Assembly: GCA_944328665.1 (NCBI GenBank)
Contig: CALVHS010000019.1
Coordinates: forward strand, 1 to 64,000
DNA: 64,000 bases
DNA from: an uncultured Clostridia bacterium
Lineage (GTDB): Bacteria > Bacillota > Clostridia > Christensenellales > Borkfalkiaceae
Direction of reading: 5' to 3'
In this document: one piece after another, positions 52,936 through 60,995 of the stretch
How the letters are laid out: each line of letters starts with the position of its first letter
Numbering within the stretch: the stretch's first letter is position 1
The notes under the pieces: model-generated
What the model saw: the letters and a program-made list of their open reading frames with translations, nothing else
Told to the model about the DNA's origin: nothing
The model's database searches: none
Made by a program: the position numbers and the translations under genes

Positions 52936-54063
52936 TCAAAACAGCTGCAATACATCCACCAACACCGCAAAGCCCAGCAGCAAGACGAAGCCGACGGCAT
53001 GGATGACGGCCTCCGCCTTGCGGTTGATCGGTTTGCCGCGCACCCACTCGACGGCGGTAAAGACGATCTTAGAGCCGTCCAAAGCGGGGATCGGCAGCAA
53101 ATTGAAGACGGCGAGATTGACGCCGATAAAGGCGGAGATCTCCAAAAACTGCTGCAAACTGCGCGAGGCGATCTCGGATGTGAGTTTGATGGTGCTGACC
53201 GGCCCGCCGAACGCGGAAAGGCCCAGATCCCCCGTCAACAGCTGCCCCAGCACCTTGAATACGGTGCCGCCGATGCGGAAGGAATAGGTGAACGCCCTGC
53301 CGACCGTCTCGAAAAAGCCGAAGCCCGTATACGATACGGAATAGACGCGGTAGGCAAAACTTTCCCCGTCCTCGGCATACTGCTTTCGGACGCCGATCGC
53401 CTCCCAAAGGGCGGCGGCGTCGGTCAGCCCGTCGAAATCCGCGTCCGCGCGCAGCATGACCCGCACGTCCTGCACGCGCCGCCCCTCCTCCTCCGTGCGG
53501 GAGAGGGTAAAGGTGACGAGATCCCCCTTCTTTTTTCCTTCCAGCACTTCCATCAGGTCGGTCGTCAGGTAGATGTCCTTCCCTTCGCAGGCAAGGATGA
53601 CGTCGCCGTCCTGCAAAGAATACTGCCGGCAGGCGGGATCTTCCGCGGGCTCGGCATACACCATCAGCAGCAGCTGCCCGCAGGCGAAAAAGGAAACGAG
53701 GAGCAACAGCAGCGCCAAAAGATAATTCATGACGGCGCCCGCCGCCAGCACGACGATGCGCTGCCACGGCTTTTTGTTATGAAAAGCGCCGGGGCCGGGC
53801 GCTTCGGCGTCCTCTCCTTCGAAAGCGCAGTACCCGCCCAACGGCAGACAGCGCACCGAAAGGAGTTCGCCGTTCTTTTTTTTATGCTTGAAGAGCGCCG
53901 GGCCGAAGCCGATCGCAAACTCTTCGATCTTAAAATGCAATATCTTGCCCGCGGCGTAGTGCCCGAATTCGTGCACGGTGATCATGGCGAGCAGGATCAA
54001 GATCGCCAGCACGATCGAACCGAACGTATGCATGACGCTTGCAAAGGAAAGCAGGTTGACCAT
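52936..54063 (-). CDS. rseP: Site-2 intramembrane metalloprotease RseP/RasP
   Basis: A 375-residue zinc protease that cleaves within the membrane, acting on remnant signal peptides and anti-sigma factors in relatives. The first membrane helix carries the catalytic HEFGH (about 31-35). GFGPALF and LPLGGYCAF mark the conserved loop. A second helix near 107-130 precedes a PDZ-like region with DGDVILACEG. The third zinc-ligand motif NLLPIPALDGSK is near 318-329, and a final helix near 355-372 closes the protein. It lies 9 bases after dxr, the standard order in Bacillota. With so many lipoproteins and signal peptides encoded nearby, signal-peptide clearance is a plausible role. Confidence 0.94.
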   Translation of the reverse strand: MVNLLSFASVMHTFGSIVLAILILLAMITVHEFGHYAAGKILHFKIEEFAIGFGPALFKHKKKNGELLSVRCLPLGGYCAFEGEDAEAPGPGAFHNKKPWQRIVVLAAGAVMNYLLALLLLLVSFFACGQLLLMVYAEPAEDPACRQYSLQDGDVILACEGKDIYLTTDLMEVLEGKKKGDLVTFTLSRTEEEGRRVQDVRVMLRADADFDGLTDAAALWEAIGVRKQYAEDGESFAYRVYSVSYTGFGFFETVGRAFTYSFRIGGTVFKVLGQLLTGDLGLSAFGGPVSTIKLTSEIASRSLQQFLEISAFIGVNLAVFNLLPIPALDGSKIVFTAVEWVRGKPINRKAEAVIHAVGFVLLLGFAVLVDVLQLF

Positions 54064-54072
54064 GTTCCTCCC

Positions 54073-55209
54073 TTACCGCAGCCGCCCGCGCGCGAGGCGG
54101 CGCGCCGCCGCGTCCGTCTCCTCCAGCAGGGCGTAGCTTTCGGCGGGGCGGCGGGGCAGTTTGCCGAGCGTATCCTCTATGATCTCGGCGATCTGCGTGA
54201 ATTTGATCTGCCCGTCCAAAAAAGCGCGGACGGCGACTTCTCCCGCCGCGTTGAGCGCGCAGGGAAGGTCTCCCCCTTCTTTCGCGCAGGCGAGCGCCAG
54301 CGCAAAGCAGGGATAGCGCGCAAGGTCGGGCGAAGAAAAATGCAGCGCGCCGAGCGACGCGAGATCGAGCGGGGCGACGTTCGCGCGCAGCCGCATCGGA
54401 TAGGTCAGCGCCAGTTGGATGGGCAGCTCCATCGAAGGGTAACTCATCTGCGCGAGCACCGCCCCGTCCTCGAAGGCGACCAAGGAATGTACGACGCTTT
54501 CTCGGTGCATGACGACTTCCACCTTTTCGGGCGGGGCGCCGTACAGATGCATCGCCTCGATGACCTCGAACCCCTTGTTCAGCATGGTGGCGCAATCCAC
54601 CGTGATCTTGGCGCCCATCTGCCAATTCGGATGCGCCAGCGCCTCTTTTGCGGTGACGTATGGCAGTTTTTTGAGCGGAACATCGCGCAGCGCTCCGCCG
54701 CTCGCCGTTAATATCAGCTTGGAAAAGGGCGCCTTTCTGTCGAAGGCGAGGCACTGCCAAAGCGCCGAATGTTCGCTGTCGACGGGCAGGATCTTCACAC
54801 CGGCCTTTTCGGCGGCGGGCATGACGATCTCTCCGCCCGCCACGAGGCTCTCCTTATTGGCGAGCGCGACGTCCTTGCCGGCGCGAACGGCGCACAGCGC
54901 CGCCTTCAGCCCGGCAAAACCCGTGACGGCGATAAAGACGATGTCCGCCCCGGGAAAGGAACACGCCTCCTCAAACGCCCCCTCCCCCCGCGCGAAGCGG
55001 ACGCCCGCCGGCACGGCGAGCGCGTCCCCCTCCGTGCGCAGCGCGGCAAAGGCGGGGCGTATGCCGCCGACCTGTTCGGCGAACAGCCCGCCGCCCGTAT
55101 TGGCGGCGAGGGCGACGAGGCGGAACCGGTCGGGATAGCGCTCCGCGACGCGGATGACCTGCCTGCCGATGGAACCCGTGCTGCCGATCAAGGCGATCTT
55201 TTTCTGCAT
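54073..55209 (-). CDS. dxr: 1-deoxy-D-xylulose 5-phosphate reductoisomerase
   Basis: Second enzyme of the methylerythritol phosphate route, making 2-C-methyl-D-erythritol 4-phosphate with NADPH. The 378-residue protein has GSTGSIGRQ at 8-16 (nucleotide site), NKESLVAGGE near 122-131, PVDSEHSALWQCL near 145 (metal and substrate site), TASGGALRD, and HPNWQMGAKITVDCATMLNKG near 200-225. The ATG at 55209 follows GGAGAAAG; the longer in-frame extension lies over a terminator hairpin and is not credible. It supplies isoprenoid for UppS, encoded three genes upstream. Confidence 0.96.
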   Translation of the reverse strand: MQKKIALIGSTGSIGRQVIRVAERYPDRFRLVALAANTGGGLFAEQVGGIRPAFAALRTEGDALAVPAGVRFARGEGAFEEACSFPGADIVFIAVTGFAGLKAALCAVRAGKDVALANKESLVAGGEIVMPAAEKAGVKILPVDSEHSALWQCLAFDRKAPFSKLILTASGGALRDVPLKKLPYVTAKEALAHPNWQMGAKITVDCATMLNKGFEVIEAMHLYGAPPEKVEVVMHRESVVHSLVAFEDGAVLAQMSYPSMELPIQLALTYPMRLRANVAPLDLASLGALHFSSPDLARYPCFALALACAKEGGDLPCALNAAGEVAVRAFLDGQIKFTQIAEIIEDTLGKLPRRPAESYALLEETDAAARRLARGRLR

Positions 55210-55237
55210 GATCTTTCTCCGTAAATAGTGTACGCCG

Positions 55238-55264
55238 AGGGGCGCGCCCGATATGCGCGCCCCT
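55238..55264 (-). other. GC-rich hairpin in the dxr leader
   Basis: Perfect 10-bp inverted repeat (55255-55264 with 55238-55247), 7-base loop, no U-tract. It stands only 4 bases downstream of the terminator hairpin at 55269-55299 on the minus strand, giving two tandem hairpins between cdsA and dxr. Role unknown. Confidence 0.5.
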
Positions 55265-55268
55265 ATAC

Positions 55269-55299
55269 AAAAAATACCCGCGCGGGGCAGGTATTTTTT
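55269..55299 (-). terminator. Intrinsic terminator between cdsA and dxr
   Basis: Stem AAAAAATACC paired with GGTATTTTTT (55290-55299 with 55269-55278) around a GC-rich loop that can itself pair, with the T-run forming the end of the stem. It starts 5 bases after the cdsA stop. It splits an otherwise conserved operon. I could not find a strong promoter for dxr after it, so partial read-through is likely. Confidence 0.7.
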
Positions 55300-55304
55300 T
55301 CTTT

Positions 55305-56213
55305 TCAAAAGAGGACGAACAGTTCGAACACGATGTAGACAAACGTGCTTGCGAACAGCGTGCCGTCTATCCTGTCAAGGATGCCGCCGTGCCCGGGGAG
55401 CAGCTTGCCCATGTCCTTGATGCCCGCCTTGCGTTTGATGATGCTCTCGGCAAGGTCGCCGAATTCCGTCATGACCGATGCGATGAGCCCGATCGCCGCA
55501 AAGACCGCCCACGGCGCCCACGCCTCCCCCGCGCCCACGCCCGCATAGACGTATTCGGTGCAGAGGGAATACAGCCAATACAGCAGCACGCTTGCGCCCG
55601 TGCCGAACACGACCCCGCCGACCGCGCCCGAAACCGTCTTGTTGGGGCTGATCTCGGGGCAGAGCTTTTTGCCCTTGCAGAGGCTGCCCACCACAAAGGC
55701 GAAGGTGTCCGCCACGGGAGAAATGACGAAGATGATGAGCAGCGCCAGCGTAGATCCCGCGGGCAGATCGTTGGCGAGCAGCATGGTCGCCAATAACACC
55801 GTCGGGTAAAAGCCGCACAGCATCGCCCCGCCCACCCCCTGCAGCCCGCAGCGCTTGTGGTCGAACACCAACAGGCACAAGAGGACGAGCGCAAAGAGAA
55901 AGGACAGATTCAAAAGCCCGCGAAACCCCTGCTCGGGAAAGAGGGCCTCCACAACGTAATAGGATGGCGTAAACAGCGCCGCATAGGCGTAGACGGCTGC
56001 CTTCTGCGCGGGCGCCAACGAAAAGGCGGGCGGCGCCAAAGTACCGTCCTCCTCCTGCTTCCGGTATGCGCAGGCATGCACCATCTCGTATGTGCCGATC
56101 AACGAAAAGGCATACACGAGGATGCCGAACAGCCAGGGATGGATGTTGCGCAAAAAGAAAAAGCCGACGATGACGCCGATATAGACGATGCCCGTGATGA
56201 GACGCTTTTTCAT
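55305..56213 (-). CDS. cdsA: Phosphatidate cytidylyltransferase
   Basis: Membrane enzyme making CDP-diacylglycerol from phosphatidate and CTP, the branch point of phospholipid synthesis. It has 302 residues and eight or so hydrophobic segments. The CDP-diglyceride synthetase signature is near the C-terminus: ESIIKRKAGIKDMG, then PGHGGILDRIDG (about 255-290). The start is the ATG at 56213, 4 bases after the uppS stop; the longer open frame upstream is only a shadow of uppS. Confidence 0.95.
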   Translation of the reverse strand: MKKRLITGIVYIGVIVGFFFLRNIHPWLFGILVYAFSLIGTYEMVHACAYRKQEEDGTLAPPAFSLAPAQKAAVYAYAALFTPSYYVVEALFPEQGFRGLLNLSFLFALVLLCLLVFDHKRCGLQGVGGAMLCGFYPTVLLATMLLANDLPAGSTLALLIIFVISPVADTFAFVVGSLCKGKKLCPEISPNKTVSGAVGGVVFGTGASVLLYWLYSLCTEYVYAGVGAGEAWAPWAVFAAIGLIASVMTEFGDLAESIIKRKAGIKDMGKLLPGHGGILDRIDGTLFASTFVYIVFELFVLF

Positions 56214-56217
56214 GCCG

Positions 56218-56913
56218 TCAGCCCCTCCGGATGTTGCCGAAGCGCCTGTCGCGCGCAGAATAATTTTCGATCGCGCGTTCGAGGTCGCGCTTGGAAAATT
56301 CCGGCCACATGCGCTTGGAAAAATACAGCTCGGAATACGCCGCCTGGTAGAGGAGGAAATTGGAAAGGCGCACCTCTCCCCCCGTGCGGATGATGAGGTC
56401 AGGATCGGGTACGCCCGCGGTGGAAAGAAGGTCTTTAAAACTCTCCTCGTCCACGAACCTGCCGCAGGCGACCGCCGCGTTGACCGCGCGCACGATCTCC
56501 TGCCGCGCGCCGTAGTTGAGGCAGATGTTGAAAAGCCCGCCCGTGAACCCCGCCGTCTCTTCCGCAACGGAGAGGATATCCGCCTGCACGTCGGGCGGCA
56601 GCACGGAAATATCGCCGAGCACGTTGATCTTGACCTGCATTTCCAACAATTTATCCCGCTTTTTGCCGAAATAAAGGCGGATAAGCTCGAAAAGATCGTC
56701 CAATTCCTCTTTCGGACGGGAAAGGTTTTCCGCCGAAAGCGCATAGACGGTCACGATGCGCACACCCAGCCGAAAAGCGTGCGTACAGACTTTGGTCATG
56801 TTCTGCACGCCCGCCCTGTGTCCGTACGAACGGGGGCGGAAATGGCGGCGCGCCCACCTGCCGTTCCCGTCCATGATAAAGGCGACATGGACGGGCAGTT
56901 TGATCCTGTTCAT
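56218..56913 (-). CDS. uppS: Undecaprenyl diphosphate synthase
   Basis: Cis-prenyltransferase producing the C55 lipid carrier for cell-wall synthesis, 231 residues. MDGNGRWARR near 14-23 holds the catalytic Asp, followed by the GHRAG segment. YALSAENLSRP near 73, CLNYGARQEI near 147, and RTGGEVRLSNFLLYQAAYSELYF near 194-216 complete the family signature; the usual RTSGE reads RTGGE here. The ATG at 56913, preceded by GGGGCG, fits the family N-terminus and lies 11 bases after frr. Confidence 0.96.
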   Translation of the reverse strand: MNRIKLPVHVAFIMDGNGRWARRHFRPRSYGHRAGVQNMTKVCTHAFRLGVRIVTVYALSAENLSRPKEELDDLFELIRLYFGKKRDKLLEMQVKINVLGDISVLPPDVQADILSVAEETAGFTGGLFNICLNYGARQEIVRAVNAAVACGRFVDEESFKDLLSTAGVPDPDLIIRTGGEVRLSNFLLYQAAYSELYFSKRMWPEFSKRDLERAIENYSARDRRFGNIRRG

Positions 56914-56924
56914 AGGCGCCCCGC

Positions 56925-57497
56925 TCAGACGGACATGATCTCTTTTTCTTTTTCGGCGGTGTGTTTTTCGATCTGCTCGACGGTTTTGGCGACCGTCTTT
57001 TCCACTTCCTTTTCGAGGGAAGTGCATTCGTCCTCGGAGATCTCCTTGCCGTTTTTCATCTTTTTGAAGGCTTCCATCGCCTCACGGCGGATGTTGCGCG
57101 CGGCGACCTTCGCCTCTTCGGACAGCCCCTTGATCTGCTTGGCGATATCGCGGCGGCGCTCCTCGGTGAGGTCGGGGAAGATGAGGCGGATGACCTTGCC
57201 GTCGTTGGTGGGCGTCAGCCCGATGTTCGACTGAAGGATCGCCTTTTCGATCCCCTTTAAAAGACTGGTATCCCAAGGGCTGATGACCAGGCACTTTGCG
57301 TCGGCGACGGCGATGTTGCCCACCTGTTGGAGGGGAGAAAGAGTGCCGTAATAGTCCACTACGATCTTGTCCAATACGTGCGGATTTGCCCTGCCGGCGC
57401 GGATACCCGCGAATTCTTCGCGGAGGACGCTGACCGTCTTGTCCAGCTTGTCCTCAAGAGTAAGCAAGACTTCCTGTGCCTTTTCGTTATCGATCAT
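56925..57497 (-). CDS. frr: Ribosome recycling factor
   Basis: Splits post-termination ribosomes together with EF-G. The 190-residue protein has LREEFAGIRAGRANPHVLDKI near 24-44, YYGTLSPLQQVGNI near 49, and a long helical bundle containing DLTEERRRDIAKQIK near 128-142. Length and motifs match the family. It follows pyrH by 18 bases in the usual order. Confidence 0.96.
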   Translation of the reverse strand: MIDNEKAQEVLLTLEDKLDKTVSVLREEFAGIRAGRANPHVLDKIVVDYYGTLSPLQQVGNIAVADAKCLVISPWDTSLLKGIEKAILQSNIGLTPTNDGKVIRLIFPDLTEERRRDIAKQIKGLSEEAKVAARNIRREAMEAFKKMKNGKEISEDECTSLEKEVEKTVAKTVEQIEKHTAEKEKEIMSV

Positions 57498-57515
57498 GGT
57501 ATTTTCTCCTTATCT

Positions 57516-58235
57516 TTATTCGCTTACGATGAGCGTGCCCGTGCGCTCGCCGCAGACGGCGCGCACGATGGCGTCCTGTTCCGAAAGGGCGAACGCCAGC
57601 ACGGGAATATTGTTGTCCATGCACATGGTGATCGCCGTCGTGTCCATCGCCTTGAGCCCGCGGTTGATCACTTCCATGTGCGAGATCTTTTCGATCTTGA
57701 CCGCCGACGGATTCGTCTTGGGGTCGCTGTCATAGATGCCGTCCACGTTTTTGGCGAGCAGCAGGATGTCCGCGTTCGTTTCCGCCGCGCGCAGCGCCGC
57801 GCCCGTGTCCGTCGAGCAATACGGGTTGCCCGTGCCGCAGGCAAAGATGACGATCCTGCCCAGTTCGAAATGCCGCAGCGCCTTGCGCAGGATGAACGGC
57901 TCGGCGACGCTGATCATATTGAGCGCCGTCTGCACCCGCACGGGGACGCCCCGCTGCTCGATGGCGTCCTGCATGGCGAGAGAATTGATAACGGTGGCGA
58001 GCATGCCCATGTGGTCGGCGGTCGTCCTGTCCATATGCGTGCCCTGCCGCCCTCGCCAGAAATTGCCGCCGCCGATGACCAACCCGACCTCTACGCCCAG
58101 CGCGTGTACGCGCACGAGCTGATCGACGACGCCCGCGATGATCTTTTCGTCCAAGCCGAAGCCGTTTTCTCCGGCCAGGGCTTCGCCGGACAGCTTGAGG
58201 ATGATCCTCTTATATTTGGGTACCGGTTTTTCCAT
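57516..58235 (-). CDS. pyrH: UMP kinase
   Basis: Hexameric bacterial UMP kinase of the amino-acid-kinase fold, 239 residues. KRIILKLSGEALAGENGFG near 9-27 forms the phosphate site, GGGNFWRG near 57, MGMLATVINSLAM near 76, and GTGNPYCSTDTGAALRA near 134-150 contains the UMP-binding segment. The ATG at 58235 follows GGAGG by 5 bases; the upstream in-frame ATG is in the tsf terminator zone. A 14-base perfect palindrome (58252-58265) lies just before the ribosome site. Confidence 0.96.
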   Translation of the reverse strand: MEKPVPKYKRIILKLSGEALAGENGFGLDEKIIAGVVDQLVRVHALGVEVGLVIGGGNFWRGRQGTHMDRTTADHMGMLATVINSLAMQDAIEQRGVPVRVQTALNMISVAEPFILRKALRHFELGRIVIFACGTGNPYCSTDTGAALRAAETNADILLLAKNVDGIYDSDPKTNPSAVKIEKISHMEVINRGLKAMDTTAITMCMDNNIPVLAFALSEQDAIVRAVCGERTGTLIVSE

Positions 58236-58281
58236 GTGAACCTCCGCTCGCGGCGGCGCGCCGCCCTCTCTTCCGCCTTTG

Positions 58282-58317
58282 AAAAAAAGGCACACAAAAT
58301 AACGTTCGTGTGCCTTT
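58282..58317 (-). terminator. Intrinsic terminator after tsf
   Basis: Perfect 10-bp stem (58308-58317 with 58286-58295), 12-base loop, and T7 overlapping the end of the stem (58288-58282) on the minus strand. It begins 10 bases after the tsf stop and separates rpsB-tsf from pyrH-frr. I see no clear promoter between it and pyrH, so read-through probably feeds pyrH. Confidence 0.88.
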
Positions 58318-58326
58318 GCTCTGTTA

Positions 58327-58986
58327 TCAGCCTTTCATCTTGGAAACTTGCTTTTCCACTTCTTCCGCGAGGTCGTCCTTCTTCTTTTCGATGCCCTCGC
58401 CCATTTCAAAGCGTGCAAACCTGCGGACGGTGATCTTTTCGCCGATGGAGGCGATCGCCTCCGTGACGAGCTGCCCGATCGTCTTGGAAGAGTCCTTGAC
58501 GAAGGGCTGTTCGAGCAGGCAGAAATCTTCGTAATATTTCTTGATCCTGCCGGCGACCATCTTTTCCGCGATGTTTTCGGGCTTGCCCTCGTTCATCGCC
58601 TGGATCTTGAGGATCTTTTTCTCCTCTTCCAGCACCTCTTCGGGCACTTCCTCTTTGGTCACGTACAGGGGCTTTGCCGCCGCGATCTGCAGGGCAATAT
58701 CATGCACCAATTCCTTGAATTGGTCGCCGCGCGCGACGAAGTCCGTCTCGCAGTTGACTTCGACGAGGACGCCGACCTTGCCTCCCATGTGGATATAGCT
58801 GTCGACGATGCCTTCCGCGGCGATGCGGCCCGCCTTTTTGGCTGCGGTCGCCATTCCCTTTTCGCGCAGGATCTCGACCGCCTTGTCCATATCGCCGTTC
58901 GCTTCGGTGAGCGCCTTTTTGCAATCCATCATGCCGACGCCCGTCTTCTGTCTGAGGGCGTTGACGTCGCTTGCCGTAATTGCCAT
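58327..58986 (-). CDS. tsf: Elongation factor Ts
   Basis: Guanine-nucleotide exchange factor for EF-Tu. The 219-residue protein has an N-terminal UBA-like region ([22 protein letters not shown], about 11-32) and [21 protein letters not shown] near 79-99, which carries the EF-Tu-contacting TDFV motif. It has a shorter core than the 280-residue proteobacterial form. The start ATG is preceded by an AGGC-type site; rpsB lies 38 bases upstream. Confidence 0.96.
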   Translation of the reverse strand: MAITASDVNALRQKTGVGMMDCKKALTEANGDMDKAVEILREKGMATAAKKAGRIAAEGIVDSYIHMGGKVGVLVEVNCETDFVARGDQFKELVHDIALQIAAAKPLYVTKEEVPEEVLEEEKKILKIQAMNEGKPENIAEKMVAGRIKKYYEDFCLLEQPFVKDSSKTIGQLVTEAIASIGEKITVRRFARFEMGEGIEKKKDDLAEEVEKQVSKMKG

Positions 58987-59024
58987 AATTCTCTATGCCT
59001 CCGTTCTTTTCCTTACTGTTTTGC

Positions 59025-59813
59025 TTATTCCGCGGCGGCGGGCGCTTCCGCTTCCTCCGCCTGCTGCTCGGCTTCCTCGGCAGGTTCGGCGCCCTCGTTG
59101 ACCGCCTCCTGCATCTCCGCATTCACCGCTTCGCCCTGGTTCGCCTCGATGACCGCGTTCGCGATGACCGAAGAGAGCAGTTTGACCGCACGGATCGCGT
59201 CGTCGTTGCCGGGGATCACATAATCGATGAGATCGGGATCGCAGTTGGTATCCGTGATCGCGACGATGGGGATGCGCAGCTTTCTCGCTTCCTGCACGGC
59301 GATATCCTCGTTGTGCGGGTCGACGATGAACAATGCGCCCGGCAGCGTCTTCATCTCGCGGATGCCGCCCAGATTCGCTTCCAGTTTGTCCATCTCCTTT
59401 TTCAGCCCCAAAACTTCCTTTTTGGGGAGCAGGTCGAAGTCGCCCGACTCTTCCATCCTCTGCAGTTTGTTGAGGCGGTCGATCCTCGAGCGGATGGTCT
59501 TAAAGTTCGTGAGCGTGCCGCCCAGCCAGCGGGAATTGATATAGAACTGACCGCAGCGGGTCGCCTCCTCCCGGATCGCTTCCTGCGCCTGCTTTTTCGT
59601 ACCGACAAAGAGGATGCTCTTGCCCGCCCTGACGGTGTCGACGACGAAGTTGTACGCCTCCTCCACGAGGCCGACGGTCAGCTGCAAGTCAATGATGTGG
59701 ATGTCGTTGCGCGCCGCAAAGATGTACTTCTTCATCTTGGGGTTCCATTTTCTGGTCTGGTGACCGAAGTGCACGCCCGCTTCGAGCAGCTGCTTCATGG
59801 TGATGACTGCCAT
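59025..59813 (-). CDS. rpsB: 30S ribosomal protein S2
   Basis: A 262-residue small-subunit protein. [21 protein letters not shown] near 13-33 and [21 protein letters not shown] near 189-209 are characteristic. The last 35 residues form an Ala/Glu-rich acidic tail that is variable in the family. It is first in the rpsB-tsf pair, with a promoter and a structured leader upstream. Confidence 0.97.
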   Translation of the reverse strand: MAVITMKQLLEAGVHFGHQTRKWNPKMKKYIFAARNDIHIIDLQLTVGLVEEAYNFVVDTVRAGKSILFVGTKKQAQEAIREEATRCGQFYINSRWLGGTLTNFKTIRSRIDRLNKLQRMEESGDFDLLPKKEVLGLKKEMDKLEANLGGIREMKTLPGALFIVDPHNEDIAVQEARKLRIPIVAITDTNCDPDLIDYVIPGNDDAIRAVKLLSSVIANAVIEANQGEAVNAEMQEAVNEGAEPAEEAEQQAEEAEAPAAAE

Positions 59814-59852
59814 AAAAACCTCCGTTTGCTTCCTCCCGCACGCGCAAACACA

Positions 59853-59900
59853 GCCGCATCAGCCCGCCCGGTTGAGATTTTGGCGGGAACGGAATGCGGC
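59853..59900 (-). ncRNA. Structured 5' leader of rpsB, candidate autoregulatory element
   Basis: Two nested perfect stems in the minus-strand leader: an outer 7-bp stem (59894-59900 with 59853-59859) and an inner 6-bp stem (59882-59887 with 59863-59868), between the predicted transcription start near 59912 and the ribosome site GGAGG. S2 autoregulates through its leader in several phyla, so this may be an S2-binding site. I cannot match it to a named leader family. Confidence 0.5.
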
Positions 59901-59918
59901 ACGCGCACGGTGTGAACT

Positions 59919-59948
59919 ATTATAGCCTGTCTATTTTAGCATAAACAA
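59919..59948 (-). promoter_or_regulatory. Promoter of rpsB-tsf
   Basis: -35 TTGTTT (59948-59943), an 18-base spacer, and -10 TATAAT (59924-59919). Predicted start near 59912, leaving a leader of about 100 bases. Confidence 0.75.
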
Positions 59949-60021
59949 AAGCGTTTTGCAACCGATTTTATGCCCGCGGCGGGCAGGAATTCACTTTAAA
60001 TGTGCCCTCCGCCGCGCGCGG

Positions 60022-60426
60022 TCACTTTTTGTGGTCGTGATTTTTGCAGCCGCAGCCGCAGCCTTCTTCGTAATCGGTATCGAGGGACGCCGCTTCGTCC
60101 GCGTCGTCGTCCTCTTCCATCACGCGGCAGAACTCGTCGAACACTTCGTCGAGCAGTTTATCGTCGTCGACGGGATAGAGCATCTCTTCCTCGTCGCCTT
60201 CTCCTTTTTTGATCTCGAGGATGGCGACGTCCTCCCCTTCCTCGTCCTCGCTCTCTTCGTCGGCGGGCTGGAAAAAGGCGAACCAGCGCTCTTTGTATTC
60301 AATGGTGCCTATATGATAGCATTTGTGGATCTTGCCTTCGTCGTCCTTGAGCTCGACGAGATTGACTTCTTCCTCGTCCTCGCAGCCGCAGTCGCACCCT
60401 TCTTCATGCAATTTCTTTTCGCTCAT
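60022..60426 (-). CDS. DUF1292 family protein with Cys-rich ends
   Basis: A 134-residue acidic protein. The central core (VNLVELKDDEGKIHKCYHIGTIEYKERWFAFFQP, then EVAILEIK-like and LYPVDDDKLLDEVFDEF) matches the DUF1292 (YrzB) family, usually encoded next to ruvX as here. Two clusters are unusual: CDCGC near 11-15, and CGCGCKNHDHKK at the C-terminus, which together look able to bind a metal ion. The ATG overlaps the ruvX stop by 4 bases. Function of the family is unknown. Confidence 0.85.
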   Translation of the reverse strand: MSEKKLHEEGCDCGCEDEEEVNLVELKDDEGKIHKCYHIGTIEYKERWFAFFQPADEESEDEEGEDVAILEIKKGEGDEEEMLYPVDDDKLLDEVFDEFCRVMEEDDDADEAASLDTDYEEGCGCGCKNHDHKK

Positions 60427-60857
60427 GAGCCGTTCTCCTTGTTGATTTTATGCAGATACCCTTCCAAAATATAGGAAGCGGCAATGCTGTCGATGGTCTT
60501 TTTTCTGTCTTCGCGGCGCACGCCGCCCGCGATGAGCACCCGCTCCGCCTCTACCGTGGTGAAGCGTTCGTCCTCAAAGACGATCTCGATGTCCGTCTTC
60601 GCGCGCAGCCTTTCCACAAAACGGCGGGTCTTTTCCGTCTGCGCCGATTCCGTCCCGTCAAAGTTGAGGGGAAGCCCGCAGACGATGCGCCCCGCGCCCT
60701 TTTCTTCCGCAAGTTTGGCGAGCGCCGCGGCATCCGCCTCCGCGTCCTTCGTGCGCCGGTACGTTTCGGCGGGCAGCGCAAAGGTATTGAACGGGTCGCT
60801 GGCGGCGACGCCTACCCGTTTATCGCCGATATCGAAGGCGATGATACGTTTTTCCAT
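60423..60857 (-). CDS. ruvX: Holliday junction resolvase-like protein RuvX/YqgF
   Basis: A 144-residue RNase H-fold protein. AFDIGDKRVGVAASDPF near 6-22 holds the first catalytic Asp, IVCGLPLNFDG near 57-67, and FEDERFTTVEAE near 95-106 the next acidic residues; a final Asp is near 120 in KKTIDSIAA. By family knowledge it takes part in pre-16S rRNA 5' processing or DNA junction resolution. The ATG at 60857, 4 bases after AAGGAGATCC begins its spacer, is chosen over the upstream in-frame Met, which precedes the predicted -10 region. Confidence 0.93.
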   Translation of the reverse strand: MEKRIIAFDIGDKRVGVAASDPFNTFALPAETYRRTKDAEADAAALAKLAEEKGAGRIVCGLPLNFDGTESAQTEKTRRFVERLRAKTDIEIVFEDERFTTVEAERVLIAGGVRREDRKKTIDSIAASYILEGYLHKINKENGS

Positions 60858-60881
60858 GGATCTCCTTGCCTTGTTTTTTTC

Positions 60882-60910
60882 AGTATACCATACTTTCTCC
60901 GCTCCGTCCA
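60882..60910 (-). promoter_or_regulatory. Candidate promoter of ruvX-DUF1292
   Basis: -35 TGGACG (60910-60905), a 17-base spacer, and -10 TATACT (60887-60882). It lies between the MFS gene terminator and the ruvX ribosome site. The -35 is weak, the position is right. Confidence 0.6.
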
Positions 60911-60942
60911 CAGTTTTTTGAAAACAGTGGATGAAATTTCGG

Positions 60943-60968
60943 AAAAAAAAGGAAAGCCCGCGCTTTCC
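60943..60968 (-). terminator. Intrinsic terminator after the MFS transporter gene
   Basis: Seven-base-pair stem GGAAAGC/GCTTTCC (60962-60968 with 60951-60957), 4-base loop, then TTTTTTTT (60950-60943) on the minus strand. It starts 27 bases after the MFS stop. Confidence 0.88.
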
Positions 60969-60995
60969 TCCTTCCGCACCGACCGGCCGGTAAAC

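Noticed and set aside
52813-54711. Plus-strand open frame beginning in the gap after rseP
   Set aside because: It runs through the rseP terminator hairpin and antisense to rseP and dxr. No ribosome site precedes its ATG.
55210-55308. N-terminal extension of dxr
   Set aside because: Lies over the terminator and GC hairpin; the family N-terminus and the ribosome site both point to 55209.
56214-56744. N-terminal extension of cdsA in the open frame
   Set aside because: It overlaps uppS completely, is Arg/Ser-rich shadow sequence, and the CdsA homology begins at MKKRLITG (56213).
58236-58281. Promoter for pyrH after the tsf terminator
   Set aside because: The sequence is GC-rich with no -10-like hexamer; only a 14-base palindrome is present.
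59971-59985. Hairpin TGCCCG/CGGGCA downstream of the DUF1292 gene as terminator
   Set aside because: Only 6 bp with a 3-base loop and followed by TAAAAT rather than a T-run; too weak to call.
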